From Desertibacillus haloalkaliphilus (GTDB lineage Bacteria; Bacillota; Bacilli; Bacillales; KJ1-10-99), in assembly GCF_019039105.1 (NCBI RefSeq), contig NZ_JAHPIV010000014.1:78873-142872 (forward strand): a stretch of DNA of 64,000 bases, given 5' to 3'. The translations under genes and the position numbers were made by a program. The notes below the pieces were generated by a model. That model saw nothing but the letters and a program-made list of their open reading frames with translations. It had not been told where the DNA came from and did no database searches. Shown here in pieces: positions 8,022 through 16,676 of the stretch (position 1 is its first letter; each line of letters opens with the position of its first letter).

Positions 8022-9107
8022 TTGTTAAAAAAAGCAATATTTTCTATGGGACTAGTTTTCGCTCTATCTTCTATTGGTGTTCTTGCCAGTAATGATGAAA
8101 CGAGAAAATTGGAGGAATCAGGGTATGTTAATGTTATTCAACATACGGAAGAACGAATTTCTGAAGAGTTAGTAAGCACCATAGAACAAAAAGGGCTTCC
8201 TGTTGAAGCTGACGTTGTTATAAGTGAAAATGGAGTTAGTGGGAATATCCGTGTTGATTCACAAGAAGGCAAAACTACGTATCGCCTATCGTCTAAAGAG
8301 GAATTTGAAGAAAACGGATATACTGGTTATCGAGGAGATGTAAATAAAGGGGAACTAAAATTTGAACTGTTTCTTTTAGAGGGTGATGAGGCATCAATTA
8401 ATATTTTCGAAACAGATGATGAGAATAACAGAATTAACCCATTTACAATTCATTTAGATGGCAGCTCTGTTTCAGGTAAAAAAAGAGAAGTAATAAAAGA
8501 CGAGTTAAATCCAATGTTTCAAATTTCAAGTAAGTCAAATTTTGATACATTAATAGGATTGTCTAAAAAAGGATTAAAATTGGAAGTTCAAGGGTATAAA
8601 AACCGGACAGAATCTACTCCTTGGATTACAAGATTATGGACTAAAGAAAGTGACGCAATTGATTTGGCTGAACAAAGTGAAAATGAGATTACTCGTGTAG
8701 GTATTTATAGAGCGTTCTCAGAGGGTGATGCACCAGCTTATTCTACTTTTAATTCAATCAAACCTGCGGATGACAGCGATGAAACTATGACAATCCCTTT
8801 TACAATAAAAGGTGAAGACTTTGAGATAGATGTAAAAACATCAGATACAGATGTTACTGAACCAGGTTATTCCAATCCTCAATCAGTTGAATATTATTGG
8901 TGGTTAAAAGGTGCAAGAAACTATGAAGAGGGTAACAATGATGAAGGTATATTAACCCAACAAGATTACATATTCAATTCAGATACTCCTCGTAACTCTT
9001 ATGGATATATTGAAGTGGATGTAAACACTTGGCTGAACTACGAAATTGTTGGTAACTATCGAGAATATGTAATAGTAGATGGTAATGTAACTGTCTGGTA
9101 TGATTAA
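8022..9107 (+). CDS. secreted protein of unknown function (361 aa)
   Basis: Starts with TTG at 8022, supported by AGGAGGGG five nt upstream. Residues 1-23 (MLKKAIFSMGLVFALSSIGV) form a Sec signal peptide. The mature part is acidic and strand-rich, with no recognised motif, cysteine pattern, repeats or anchor. A good promoter precedes it and an intrinsic terminator follows. The next gene begins downstream of that terminator, so it is largely a single-gene unit. Confidence 0.75.
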   Translation: MLKKAIFSMGLVFALSSIGVLASNDETRKLEESGYVNVIQHTEERISEELVSTIEQKGLPVEADVVISENGVSGNIRVDSQEGKTTYRLSSKEEFEENGYTGYRGDVNKGELKFELFLLEGDEASINIFETDDENNRINPFTIHLDGSSVSGKKREVIKDELNPMFQISSKSNFDTLIGLSKKGLKLEVQGYKNRTESTPWITRLWTKESDAIDLAEQSENEITRVGIYRAFSEGDAPAYSTFNSIKPADDSDETMTIPFTIKGEDFEIDVKTSDTDVTEPGYSNPQSVEYYWWLKGARNYEEGNNDEGILTQQDYIFNSDTPRNSYGYIEVDVNTWLNYEIVGNYREYVIVDGNVTVWYD

Positions 9108-9110
9108 TGA

Positions 9111-9142
9111 AAAAAAGAGTGTTCTTTGAAACACTCTTTTTT
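9111..9142 (+). terminator. intrinsic terminator
   Basis: AAAGAGTGTT, 6-nt loop, AACACTCTTT with a following U-run, a few nt after the stop at 9107. Confidence 0.85.
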
Positions 9143-9177
9143 CTAAAAATAAACTGTATGTTAGGAGTTGCAATCAA

Positions 9178-9657
9178 GTGATAAAAAAATCAATAATAGG
9201 AATCCTAGTAATTGCAACTTGCATCATGGCGTTAACTACTGCATATTTTGCAAAACAAAACATTGATTTAAATAATAAAATAACCAGCATCGAAGAGAGA
9301 ATAATGTTTCAGCAATTAAGAAGTTTAATGTTATCATTAGATGACATAGAAAATGAGTTAGGCAAAAAGGACATAGACCAAACCAAATTAAAGGATTCTC
9401 TTCCTAAACTAGAAGTTATTTCATTTATGGATGAAGACGTTAATCGTTCTTATCAAGTTTTTATTCAAACATTGAATAAAAACTTAAATTATATTACCTC
9501 GGATGATCATAATTTAGAAAAGTCCAGTTCATTACATGATTCTATAGAAGATATCAACATTCAATTAGGAGAGATTTTATATCCCCAAAACACTTCCTTT
9601 GATACTAATAATAAACACATAATCGAGATATTCGAAAATTTTGTAAATGATTTTTAG
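9178..9657 (+). CDS. membrane-anchored coiled-coil protein (159 aa)
   Basis: GTG start with TAGGAG about 10 nt upstream. Residues 1-25 (IKKSIIGILVIATCIMALTT) are a signal anchor. The rest is a mostly helical extracytoplasmic part with heptad-like stretches around residues 30-75. It lies 36 nt after the terminator of the secreted protein gene and might receive read-through. No family was recognised. Confidence 0.65.
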   Translation: MIKKSIIGILVIATCIMALTTAYFAKQNIDLNNKITSIEERIMFQQLRSLMLSLDDIENELGKKDIDQTKLKDSLPKLEVISFMDEDVNRSYQVFIQTLNKNLNYITSDDHNLEKSSSLHDSIEDINIQLGEILYPQNTSFDTNNKHIIEIFENFVNDF

Positions 9658-10107
9658 AAACCTGAAAAATTCTTTTGAACTATCCTTGAGTAAGTCATGA
9701 AGCTATGTAGTATAGTTTAGAACACCTTGAACAATTAATGTACCAATTCTCCCGCAAATAATAAGAAAAATTCCGACATAAAAACTGGGAGGCATTGCAT
9801 TTAATTACTGTTGTAAATACAAGTCTGGTTGGACAATGTTAGTGGAAACTGAGGAGCTTTAAAAGTCTATTTAATCAGCTATAATAAATGAATTCCATTA
9901 AGAACCTATTTCGACACGACCTTAAAAACAGCCGATTTCTAATTAGAATCCGGCTGTTTTTCGATCAGTTATATGCTCCGAATCATCAACGAATTTGTAT
10001 CACTCTATCATGTTCTTCTTTCTGTCATTTCATCCGAAAGATAGTTCTTGAAAATGACCTCAAACACACTCATTGCTAACAGTTGCGACACTGGTTCATC
10101 TGCCACT
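9658..10107. other. gene-free stretch
   Basis: No credible gene was found. The rightward frame at 9888-10079 overlaps a terminator hairpin and has no ribosome binding site. Confidence 0.45.
9924..9961. terminator. strong hairpin, possibly bidirectional terminator
   Basis: AAAAACAGCCG and CGGCTGTTTTT form an 11-bp stem with further pairing in the 16-nt interior (GATTCTAATTAGAAATC-like). A-run and U-run on both sides would allow termination in both directions, between the rightward genes and the leftward Spo0E-like gene. Confidence 0.7.
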
Positions 10108-10257
10108 TTAGTTCATCATGTACTCGTTTAAAAGTGCATCTAAGTATTGGCTATATTCCAATGTCTTTTCGTGGCCTAAACCATAGTTCAAACCGTAGTT
10201 CACTAACTTCTCTCTCATCATATCTATTTCTTCTAGTAATCGCTCACTTTGATTCAT
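10108..10257 (-). CDS. Spo0E-like aspartyl-phosphate phosphatase
   Basis: A 49-residue protein, MNQSERLLEEIDMMREKLVN then YGLNYGLGHEKTLEYSQYLD then ALLNEYMMN. It matches the two-helix Spo0E family: a first helix with E..R..L, a Gly-Leu turn, and the SQxLDxL signature with the catalytic Asp. GAGAGG lies 11 nt upstream. The family dephosphorylates Spo0A~P and so delays sporulation. Such genes are common on Bacillus plasmids and phages. Confidence 0.85.
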   Translation of the reverse strand: MNQSERLLEEIDMMREKLVNYGLNYGLGHEKTLEYSQYLDALLNEYMMN

Positions 10258-11122
10258 AACTAACTATGCCTCTCAAATTTTATTTCATGACAGTTTTAAA
10301 GATACGAAACTTATTTTAACAAAAATATCATACTAAGGATAGTGATAGATGGAGATATATTGTCAAAATTGTTCTATTTATTATTAAGCTTTTAACAATT
10401 ATATGAGTGATTGATCGAGCAACAAAACAATCACAGTTCGTCATACCTAAAAAGGCCCGATGAGGATAACGTGATCATTCATCGAAATCAGTTATGATTG
10501 CACTGGTCCGACAAACGAGAAAAAGACAGCCGCCCAAAGCTATCCTCTTCTCTTCCCTCCTTCCCCCTTCTCACTGTCGCATTTCCCTTTCGACAATTAT
10601 AATTTAGCAGGAAATGTATTTAGAATCTGTGCTCGAATTCACAATTATTAAATTAATTTGCAAAAAGGGGTAACGTCAGGAAATTGCGTATTTGCAACGT
10701 TAAGCAAAAAGAGCATAGAAAGATTCTTTCCTTTAAGTTTAGGAACCGATCTTTTAAATAAAGCAGTTACCCGTTCGTACGTTAAGTACATTCTTTCACA
10801 GAGTTAGTCAGATAATGTAATTTGAATGCGCAGTACACTGTGCAACAAATGAATCAGCTAAATTTATGTATTTTCTTGTTCAATTAAATACCGTTAATTG
10901 AAGATAGAAACAATTAATTATGTGCTTTCTCAATCCAATTATTAATTGACTTAGGCTCTTTATTAGTTGTTCATCTTGTTCCACTAATAAACTTAGTTAG
11001 TTGAAGAACCTCTTTCTTATTTTCAACAGAAATATCTACCAATGCGATTTAGATTTAATAAATAAGAAATTCGTTCGTTAAGATAATTGTCATCGTTTTT
11101 AACATATGGATTAGCAAAAAGA
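10258..11122. other. long gene-free, AT-rich stretch with possible coding remnants
   Basis: Nearly 0.9 kb without an intact gene. On the minus strand around 10920-11060 a short frame reads VDISVENKKEVLQLTKFISG and is then broken. This may be a decayed gene fragment, but I cannot assign it. The rest shows no repeat or RNA gene I recognise. Confidence 0.35.
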
Positions 11123-11154
11123 AGCAGTCAAAATCATATATGAATCTGACTGCT
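11123..11154 (-). terminator. intrinsic terminator of the 11235-13280 operon
   Basis: AGCAGTCA...TGACTGCT stem with additional internal pairing, followed on the minus strand by TTCTTTTTGC. Confidence 0.7.
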
Positions 11155-11234
11155 AATTAACATCTTATTTAACTTTTTGTACTCGAAAATAGAAACTGTT
11201 AGTATTTAGAATCCGTATCCATAAAAAGTATTCA

Positions 11235-12383
11235 TTATCCATTTAGAATTTCATAAATACGATTTACCTCATCTCTTGCTTCAGGGTCATATGTACCTAC
11301 TAAATTTCTTCTAGAAACAAGTTCATAATTATATCCCGGTTTATTAATCCTACCCGTTAAGTTATAAACTTCTTGTTGATATACTCCTTGAGACCCTCTT
11401 CTATATCGGCCTAACGCCAATAAGATCACTTTTCTTGCACCTGCTTGAAGCAATAAGTTTCTTGCTGATTCAAATGATATACCATTGGTCAGATAATCAT
11501 CCAGAACACAAACTACTTTACCTCGAATTCTACTTGAGTTGTAGTATGGATTCAGAATTACCGAGTCAAAGTGTTTTTTACACCCTTGATTCAAACGGGT
11601 ATCTGGGGATGTATTGCGACTTTTTTCTACTTTTGTATGTCTAATAAATAAAGGCTCAGTCATTCTTCTTCCTGTTAAATAACGACATCTTTCTTTTAAT
11701 TCTTCTAGCTCCTCATTTACTGTACCACTGGATGTTGGGAAAGTCCCCCATAACTCAACATTTCGCAACTCTGGATTTTTCATAACGCCAGAAATCAAAT
11801 GAAAGTACAGAGTATTGAAATACTTTCGATCTCCAGCTTTTAATAATCCTTCAAAACCGTCTAAGATTTGACGCTCTGTATATTCTACATCCCTATTCAT
11901 CGTATTCGCGGAAGTTAATGCCAAAACTTGAGTTGCATCAGGAACTTCTAACTTGAAGTACCACTTATTTTGGTTTGCAATCAGTCTAATTGCTTCGAGT
12001 AACTGGAATGGTGTATTAAGTGTTATACCGTATCGTGCCGGTTTCTCATCTTGCTTTACACTCCACCCAGGATTAATGATTAACATTCTCTTGTTGGCAG
12101 CTAGCACTAAGTCATCATTACTGCTCCCAACTAAGATATAATCTTTTGCATTTGTTTCATCAACAATTACACGAATAAATCTACGAAACTCGCAACGAAC
12201 ATCAAATTGAAAATTTTTTTGGAAGAATCTTTGCATAATTGCAATACTTTGTTGATCATGAGAAATTACAATTAAATTATGACCTTCACTATTTAATGAT
12301 TCAAAGAGCTCCTTAATACCGTCATACATCTGGAAACTTTCATTAAAAACAGTAAGTCTAGTTAACACAACATTTTTTTCCAA
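11235..12383 (-). CDS. HAD-like/phosphoribosyltransferase protein, ShosT-like
   Basis: 382 residues. The N-terminal half resembles a HAD-type domain without a clear catalytic DxD (LIVISHDQQS, then NAKDYILVGSSNDDLVLAAN). The C-terminal part carries a PRPP-binding loop, VVCVLDDYLTNGISFESA at about residue 290, typical of phosphoribosyltransferases. It follows a DprA-like gene with a 24-nt gap. A PRTase paired with a DprA-like protein is the composition I recall for the ShosTA toxin-antitoxin/anti-phage system, so this would be the toxic component. The assignment rests on domain pairing and was not tested by a search. Confidence 0.65.
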   Translation of the reverse strand: MEKNVVLTRLTVFNESFQMYDGIKELFESLNSEGHNLIVISHDQQSIAIMQRFFQKNFQFDVRCEFRRFIRVIVDETNAKDYILVGSSNDDLVLAANKRMLIINPGWSVKQDEKPARYGITLNTPFQLLEAIRLIANQNKWYFKLEVPDATQVLALTSANTMNRDVEYTERQILDGFEGLLKAGDRKYFNTLYFHLISGVMKNPELRNVELWGTFPTSSGTVNEELEELKERCRYLTGRRMTEPLFIRHTKVEKSRNTSPDTRLNQGCKKHFDSVILNPYYNSSRIRGKVVCVLDDYLTNGISFESARNLLLQAGARKVILLALGRYRRGSQGVYQQEVYNLTGRINKPGYNYELVSRRNLVGTYDPEARDEVNRIYEILNG

Positions 12384-12407
12384 GCCCTTACCTCCCCTTT
12401 GTAAATA

Positions 12408-13280
12408 TTAGATATGTAAGTCAGTTATGTTCTTATAAATCCTTGCCGTATTACTATTTAGGATTTTCTGAACACCAGAAGACTCGTTGTTAAAACAATA
12501 GAGAGGTCTGTTTTGTTTATATGCAAATCGCGCAGTGTGCATAGTACCACTTTTCTCTGAGCACTCTGCTATCAAGACAGCATTACTTAAACCAGAAATG
12601 ATTCTGTTGCGATCGACATAATTAGCTTTTCTAAAGAATGATCCTCTTTTATAATACTCACTGATTAATAAACCATCTTTATCAATTATTTCGTTAGCGT
12701 CAGCTATGTGACTTTTAGGCGTTATATTGTCTAAAGGTGAAGGAAGTACAGCTAGAGTCTTACCTTTATTTTTTAATGTACTTCGATGTGCGTGAATGTC
12801 TGTGCCTAAAGCTAGACCGCTGGCTACCACTACGCCAGCAGCAACCATTTCCTTGACACTCTCTTCTATTTGTTTTAACGTATGATTTGTTGGTTTTCTT
12901 GTTCCGACAATGGAACATATAAAATTCTCTTCTAACAAACTCAGATTACCCTTTGTAAAAATAAGAAAAGGAGGAGACGAAATTCCCTTTAACATTTTAG
13001 GGAATTCCTTATCATAATAAAAGAAATAGTGTATTTTTTTTATTGAGAACTCAATTAACAGCTTTGATATGTAAGCCTTGCTTTTATCAACAGATTCTTT
13101 GGAAGAAAGTAGGTCAATATCTTTATCACTAAAAGCTCCTAGTGAAAATTGCACACTTAGAAAATCTCCTTCGAGAATCTCATGTACCTGTTCTTCATTG
13201 GCTTCCTTATATATTTTACTAAGTGCAGACAAAGAAATACCCAGGTCATATAACACGAAGATCGCTTCCTTGAAATTCAT
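12408..13280 (-). CDS. DprA/Smf-like protein, ShosA-like
   Basis: 290 residues with the Rossmann-like DprA core: IVGTRKPT, ASGLALGTDIHAHRSTL (DprA: SGxARGIDxxAH), then VDRNRIISGLSNAVLIAEC and SGTMHTARFA. The N-terminal 90 residues replace the usual SAM domain. GGGAGG precedes the ATG. A housekeeping DprA works with RecA in transformation. Here the gene is coupled to a PRTase gene and ends with a shared terminator, which fits the antitoxin/sensor half of a ShosTA-type system. Confidence 0.7.
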   Translation of the reverse strand: MNFKEAIFVLYDLGISLSALSKIYKEANEEQVHEILEGDFLSVQFSLGAFSDKDIDLLSSKESVDKSKAYISKLLIEFSIKKIHYFFYYDKEFPKMLKGISSPPFLIFTKGNLSLLEENFICSIVGTRKPTNHTLKQIEESVKEMVAAGVVVASGLALGTDIHAHRSTLKNKGKTLAVLPSPLDNITPKSHIADANEIIDKDGLLISEYYKRGSFFRKANYVDRNRIISGLSNAVLIAECSEKSGTMHTARFAYKQNRPLYCFNNESSGVQKILNSNTARIYKNITDLHI

Positions 13281-13789
13281 TATACCTTCCTCCCTAGTCC
13301 GAACAAGGACCTATCACCCATTTTATACCATTTGATAATAAATTTGTGGTTTTATTCAAAAAAATTTTTATGTAGAGGGTTTGTATCCTCTCTTTTATTA
13401 ATTCTTCACTTTTAGGATAACTTTCCTTTAACTTAAAACCAACTATTTTAAAATCCCATGATTTGAAAATCGTTTCATTCCAAAATATGGACCTATTGTA
13501 ACACCTACACGACAAATAAAACCTTTTTAATAAAGTACTTTATTTCATGAACAAAGACATTTGTTGCCCAGTAAAAAGTCTACTACACAGTAAAGACGAT
13601 GACTTTCTTAATCCACATTACTGCCCACTATTACCTTTTTCATAAGGATTCAGCTTACACTGAACCGCTTAATTAAGTAAGTCTTACGTGGAAACACCCC
13701 TTTAGAAAATCCAAAGGGGTAATACTACGCGACATTATTTTAAATCTGTGTGATCTTTCATCTAATCCGGTATCAGTCTGTTACACTTA
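13281..13789. other. gene-free stretch upstream of the DprA-like operon
   Basis: About 500 nt. A leftward 73-codon frame (13294-13515) begins with TTG and has no ribosome binding site, so I do not call it. A hairpin ACCCCTTT/AAAGGGGT at about 13693-13717 may end the leftward gene at 13790, but lacks a good U-run. The promoter of the DprA-like operon must be here. Confidence 0.4.
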
Positions 13790-15256
13790 TTATACCGTAA
13801 TTTCATCTTTCATATCTGCAAAACGACCTTCTGCAATCCCACTCACATTCATGATTTGCTCAATACGCTCAAATGGACCATTGTTTTCACGGTATTCAAT
13901 GATTCGCTTTGCAATAGCTGGACCAACACCCGTAATTTCTTGCAACAATTCCTTATCAGCCGTATTAATGTTAATTAGACCCGTATGCTCCTCTGATTCA
14001 TCAGCATCTTTTTTTGCATCATCGATTTCGATCGATTGAGGTTCCTGATTCGTTGAATAGTTCTTTCCATTAGTCGTTACGATCAAGTCCCCTTGCGTCG
14101 CATAGTACATTTCGATGTTCATGGCTGCCATACGTTGAACGACTTCATCATGAGGATGACCATAGGCATTACCTTCTCCAAATGAGAAGTATGCAATCTC
14201 TGGCTGAACATGGTCAAGAAACAACTGAGTAGATGAAGTGTTTGACCCATGATGCCCCACTTGATAAATCTGTGCGTTCAACTGATCACCATAATGATTT
14301 ACCATGTCAGATTCTAATTCCGTTTCAGCGTCTCCTGTAAAAATGGCACTAAAATCATTATATTCAATGTATAACGATACGGAAAAATCATGTGCGTGTC
14401 CAATGCTGTTTTCGTCTGCCCCATCCGTTAATACAGTTATATCAATGCCTGGGTCTAAATCGATTGTAGCACCTCTCTCAGCAACTTCAAATCCGATATC
14501 GTTGTCATAAATGAAATCAAGATAATTCTCAAAGGTAAGTGTCGTATGTACATACCCACTATCTAAAACGTTTTTCACTTCAAACTCATTAAATACATCG
14601 ATAAATCCACCAATATGATCTTCATGAGGATGTGTAGCAACGGCGTAATCAATGGTCGTTATACCAGCTTTCTTTAAATAGGAAACGATCTTCTCCCCTG
14701 CTGAACGTGACCCAGCGTCAATAAGAAGTGTCTTATCATTAGGTAGAATGACCAATGTTGAATCACCCTGTCCTACGTCTAGAAAGTGGATCTCCATATC
14801 ATCATTTGTCACTACAGATGATCCATCGTTGCTCGATGATGTGATATTTACTGTTTTTGTCGATTGATCCCAACTGACTTCCGCCCCTAATGCTTCACTA
14901 ACAAAGCGTAAAGGAACCATTGTGCTGTTGTTAACGATTTGCCCTGGTACCGATAACTGGTGTTCTTGATTGTTAATCGTAGCGGTCCCGGACCCTATCA
15001 CTAACTCTATTGTTGTTTGATCTTGAGTAGCTGTCACCTTTTGTTCTAGTTGATTCCAATTTACATCCGCACCTAATGTCTCGAATATTCCTCTCAATGG
15101 TACTAAGGTACTTCCGTCTTTAATGACCGGCGGTTGACTATAATCCTGCGCAACGTCATCAATAATGACGGATACACCTTGCGCTTGCGCATCTTGTGGC
15201 AAAAGGATCATTAGAGCCATTAAAGGTAGTAAACATACCTTTGCTAACTTGTTCAT
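13790..15256 (-). CDS. secreted ComEC-like metallo-beta-lactamase hydrolase with stalk and HhH domains
   Basis: 488 residues. Signal peptide 1-25 (ends AQA). Two copper-amine-oxidase-N-like repeats follow at about 30-145 (GSTLVPLRGIFETLGADVNW and NSTMVPLRFVSEALGAEVSW). A metallo-beta-lactamase domain spans about 155-400 with the zinc motif HPHEDHIGG, then GDAE, GHHGS and HPHD. A ComEA-type helix-hairpin-helix lies at about 430-488 (ININTADKELLQEITGVGPA). MBL domains of this class act on nucleic acid during DNA uptake, and the HhH would bind DNA. A secreted nuclease or DNA-processing enzyme is likely. The promoter region is shared divergently with the ligase gene. Confidence 0.82.
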   Translation of the reverse strand: MNKLAKVCLLPLMALMILLPQDAQAQGVSVIIDDVAQDYSQPPVIKDGSTLVPLRGIFETLGADVNWNQLEQKVTATQDQTTIELVIGSGTATINNQEHQLSVPGQIVNNSTMVPLRFVSEALGAEVSWDQSTKTVNITSSSNDGSSVVTNDDMEIHFLDVGQGDSTLVILPNDKTLLIDAGSRSAGEKIVSYLKKAGITTIDYAVATHPHEDHIGGFIDVFNEFEVKNVLDSGYVHTTLTFENYLDFIYDNDIGFEVAERGATIDLDPGIDITVLTDGADENSIGHAHDFSVSLYIEYNDFSAIFTGDAETELESDMVNHYGDQLNAQIYQVGHHGSNTSSTQLFLDHVQPEIAYFSFGEGNAYGHPHDEVVQRMAAMNIEMYYATQGDLIVTTNGKNYSTNQEPQSIEIDDAKKDADESEEHTGLININTADKELLQEITGVGPAIAKRIIEYRENNGPFERIEQIMNVSGIAEGRFADMKDEITV

Positions 15257-15380
15257 GCTTTCCCCTCCCTTGTTTTCTTTCTCTACTTACTTTTACAAAT
15301 TTCCCCAAAATCCTTTTAAACTTTTCTAATTAATCTATATTAGCTGTAACATAAGGGAACCTCTAACATGAGGTGATCGA

Positions 15381-16214
15381 ATGATTCGACCGATGCTTCT
15401 AGAAATGGTTAATGAGCCTTTCGAGGATGATAATAAACAATATGCTGTTGAGCTAAAGATGGATGGTTTTAGGGCTATTTATAGTACCTATAACTCTAAG
15501 GTTAGCATTTATACAAGACATCAAAATGACGTAACTACGATGTTTGATGAGAAACAAATACTTTCTATTCCCTCAGACACGATATTAGACGGTGAGATTA
15601 TCGCCCTTGATAACCAAGGGAAACCTGATTTCGAGGCGGTTATGCGTCGATTTCGGACTAGACGATACTCAAAGACAATCCCCGTTCAGTATGTTGTTTT
15701 TGACGTCATTTACTACAAAGGAAAACAAGTGACATCCCTGCCGTATCTTGAAAGAAAGGCATTGTTAGATACGATCATTCCACAGGATACGAACAAAATA
15801 GCAAAAATCAAGTGGATGATTGGAAATGGGAAAAGCTTTTTCAATCTATGTAAAGAGAATCAATTGGAAGGGTGTGTTTTTAAGGACATTCATTCTACAT
15901 ATGAGATAGGAAAAAGATCGAGCAGCTGGCTAAAGTGTATCAATTATTCTTATTTAGATGTAATCATCACTGGGTATAAAAAGGGGGTGTTCGGCCTTAT
16001 CCTTTCAGATATCAACGACAAGCGTTTTCTTGGGGTGATGGAGTTTATGCCTACGAAGGACAGAAAACAATTCTATCAAATGGTTAAAGATATGAAGAAA
16101 GAAGAAAAAGACCAGATCGCTTACATATACCCAGGTGTTAGTTGCCGAGTTAAGTACAGAAATCTAACAAAAAATGGTTTGCTGAGGATTCCATCGTTCG
16201 TAGAGTTCCTATAG
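15381..16214 (+). CDS. ligB: ATP-dependent DNA ligase (phage/plasmid type)
   Basis: 277 residues. Motif I is ELKMDGFRA with Lys26 as the adenylation site. Further motifs are DGEIIALD (III/IIIa region), EGCVFKDIHSTYEIG (IV) and SWLKCINYSYLDVIITGY (V), followed by a short OB-type end. Size is close to the SPbeta-phage LigB/YoqV type rather than the large NAD+ ligase. AGGTGA precedes the ATG. It likely seals nicks for the element's own replication or repair; the neighbouring genes encode a translesion polymerase and nucleases. Confidence 0.88.
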   Translation: MIRPMLLEMVNEPFEDDNKQYAVELKMDGFRAIYSTYNSKVSIYTRHQNDVTTMFDEKQILSIPSDTILDGEIIALDNQGKPDFEAVMRRFRTRRYSKTIPVQYVVFDVIYYKGKQVTSLPYLERKALLDTIIPQDTNKIAKIKWMIGNGKSFFNLCKENQLEGCVFKDIHSTYEIGKRSSSWLKCINYSYLDVIITGYKKGVFGLILSDINDKRFLGVMEFMPTKDRKQFYQMVKDMKKEEKDQIAYIYPGVSCRVKYRNLTKNGLLRIPSFVEFL

Positions 16215-16319
16215 TCATTTTACTTAAATTCATTACTTTATAAACACGATTAACTTTCCTCATCATACAATTAGAACAATAAAACTATAGGGTTGAGACA
16301 AAATGGGATTTAGTCATTC

Positions 16320-16345
16320 GTCGGAGCTAGTGCTCCGACTTTTTT
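16320..16345 (+). terminator. intrinsic terminator of the ligase gene
   Basis: GTCGGAGC, TAGT loop, GCTCCGAC, then TTTTTT. It abuts the end of the convergent yolD-like gene. Confidence 0.85.
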
Positions 16346-16676
16346 AGTCAACTTCAATAATCTTATCGAATGATAGGATTAAGTGATCTTCATCATTAAT
16401 CAGTTTTATTGTTTTAGTAACCGGGTCCACTTTTGTCACCCACCCCCAAAAACTCGTCTCACCAAACTGTTCTGTATATGTGACCGTAACTGCGTTGTCC
16501 AGTTCAATCGACTCCATCAGGATGCGATTCATTTCTTCAAACTGGTCTTCATCTAACTCAGGAGGGGTATATTCCTTTTTTTCAAGCTTCTTTTTCATTA
16601 ATGCTTCCTTGTGTTCCGGTAAGAACATACGACTTGACTCCCAAAGAATGTTCCCTCTTCTTAACTCTTCATTCAT
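16344..16676 (-). CDS. yolD: YolD-like protein
   Basis: 110 residues, MNEELRRGNILWESSRMFLP then EHKEALMKKKLEKKEY, and a C-terminal SH3-like part ending WVTKVDPVTKTIKLINDEDH. This is the standard YolD family pattern, always found downstream of uvrX-type Y-family polymerase genes in Bacillus. Its start overlaps the polymerase stop by 4 nt, so they are translationally coupled and share SOS control. The biochemical role is unknown. Confidence 0.9.
   Translation of the reverse strand: MNEELRRGNILWESSRMFLPEHKEALMKKKLEKKEYTPPELDEDQFEEMNRILMESIELDNAVTVTYTEQFGETSFWGWVTKVDPVTKTIKLINDEDHLILSFDKIIEVD

Noticed and set aside
9888..10079. 63-codon rightward frame
   Set aside because: It crosses a strong terminator hairpin and has no ribosome binding site; the convincing gene here is the Spo0E-like one on the other strand.
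13294..13515. 73-codon leftward frame upstream of the DprA-like gene
   Set aside because: TTG start without a ribosome binding site, unlikely composition, and it occupies the place expected for a promoter.
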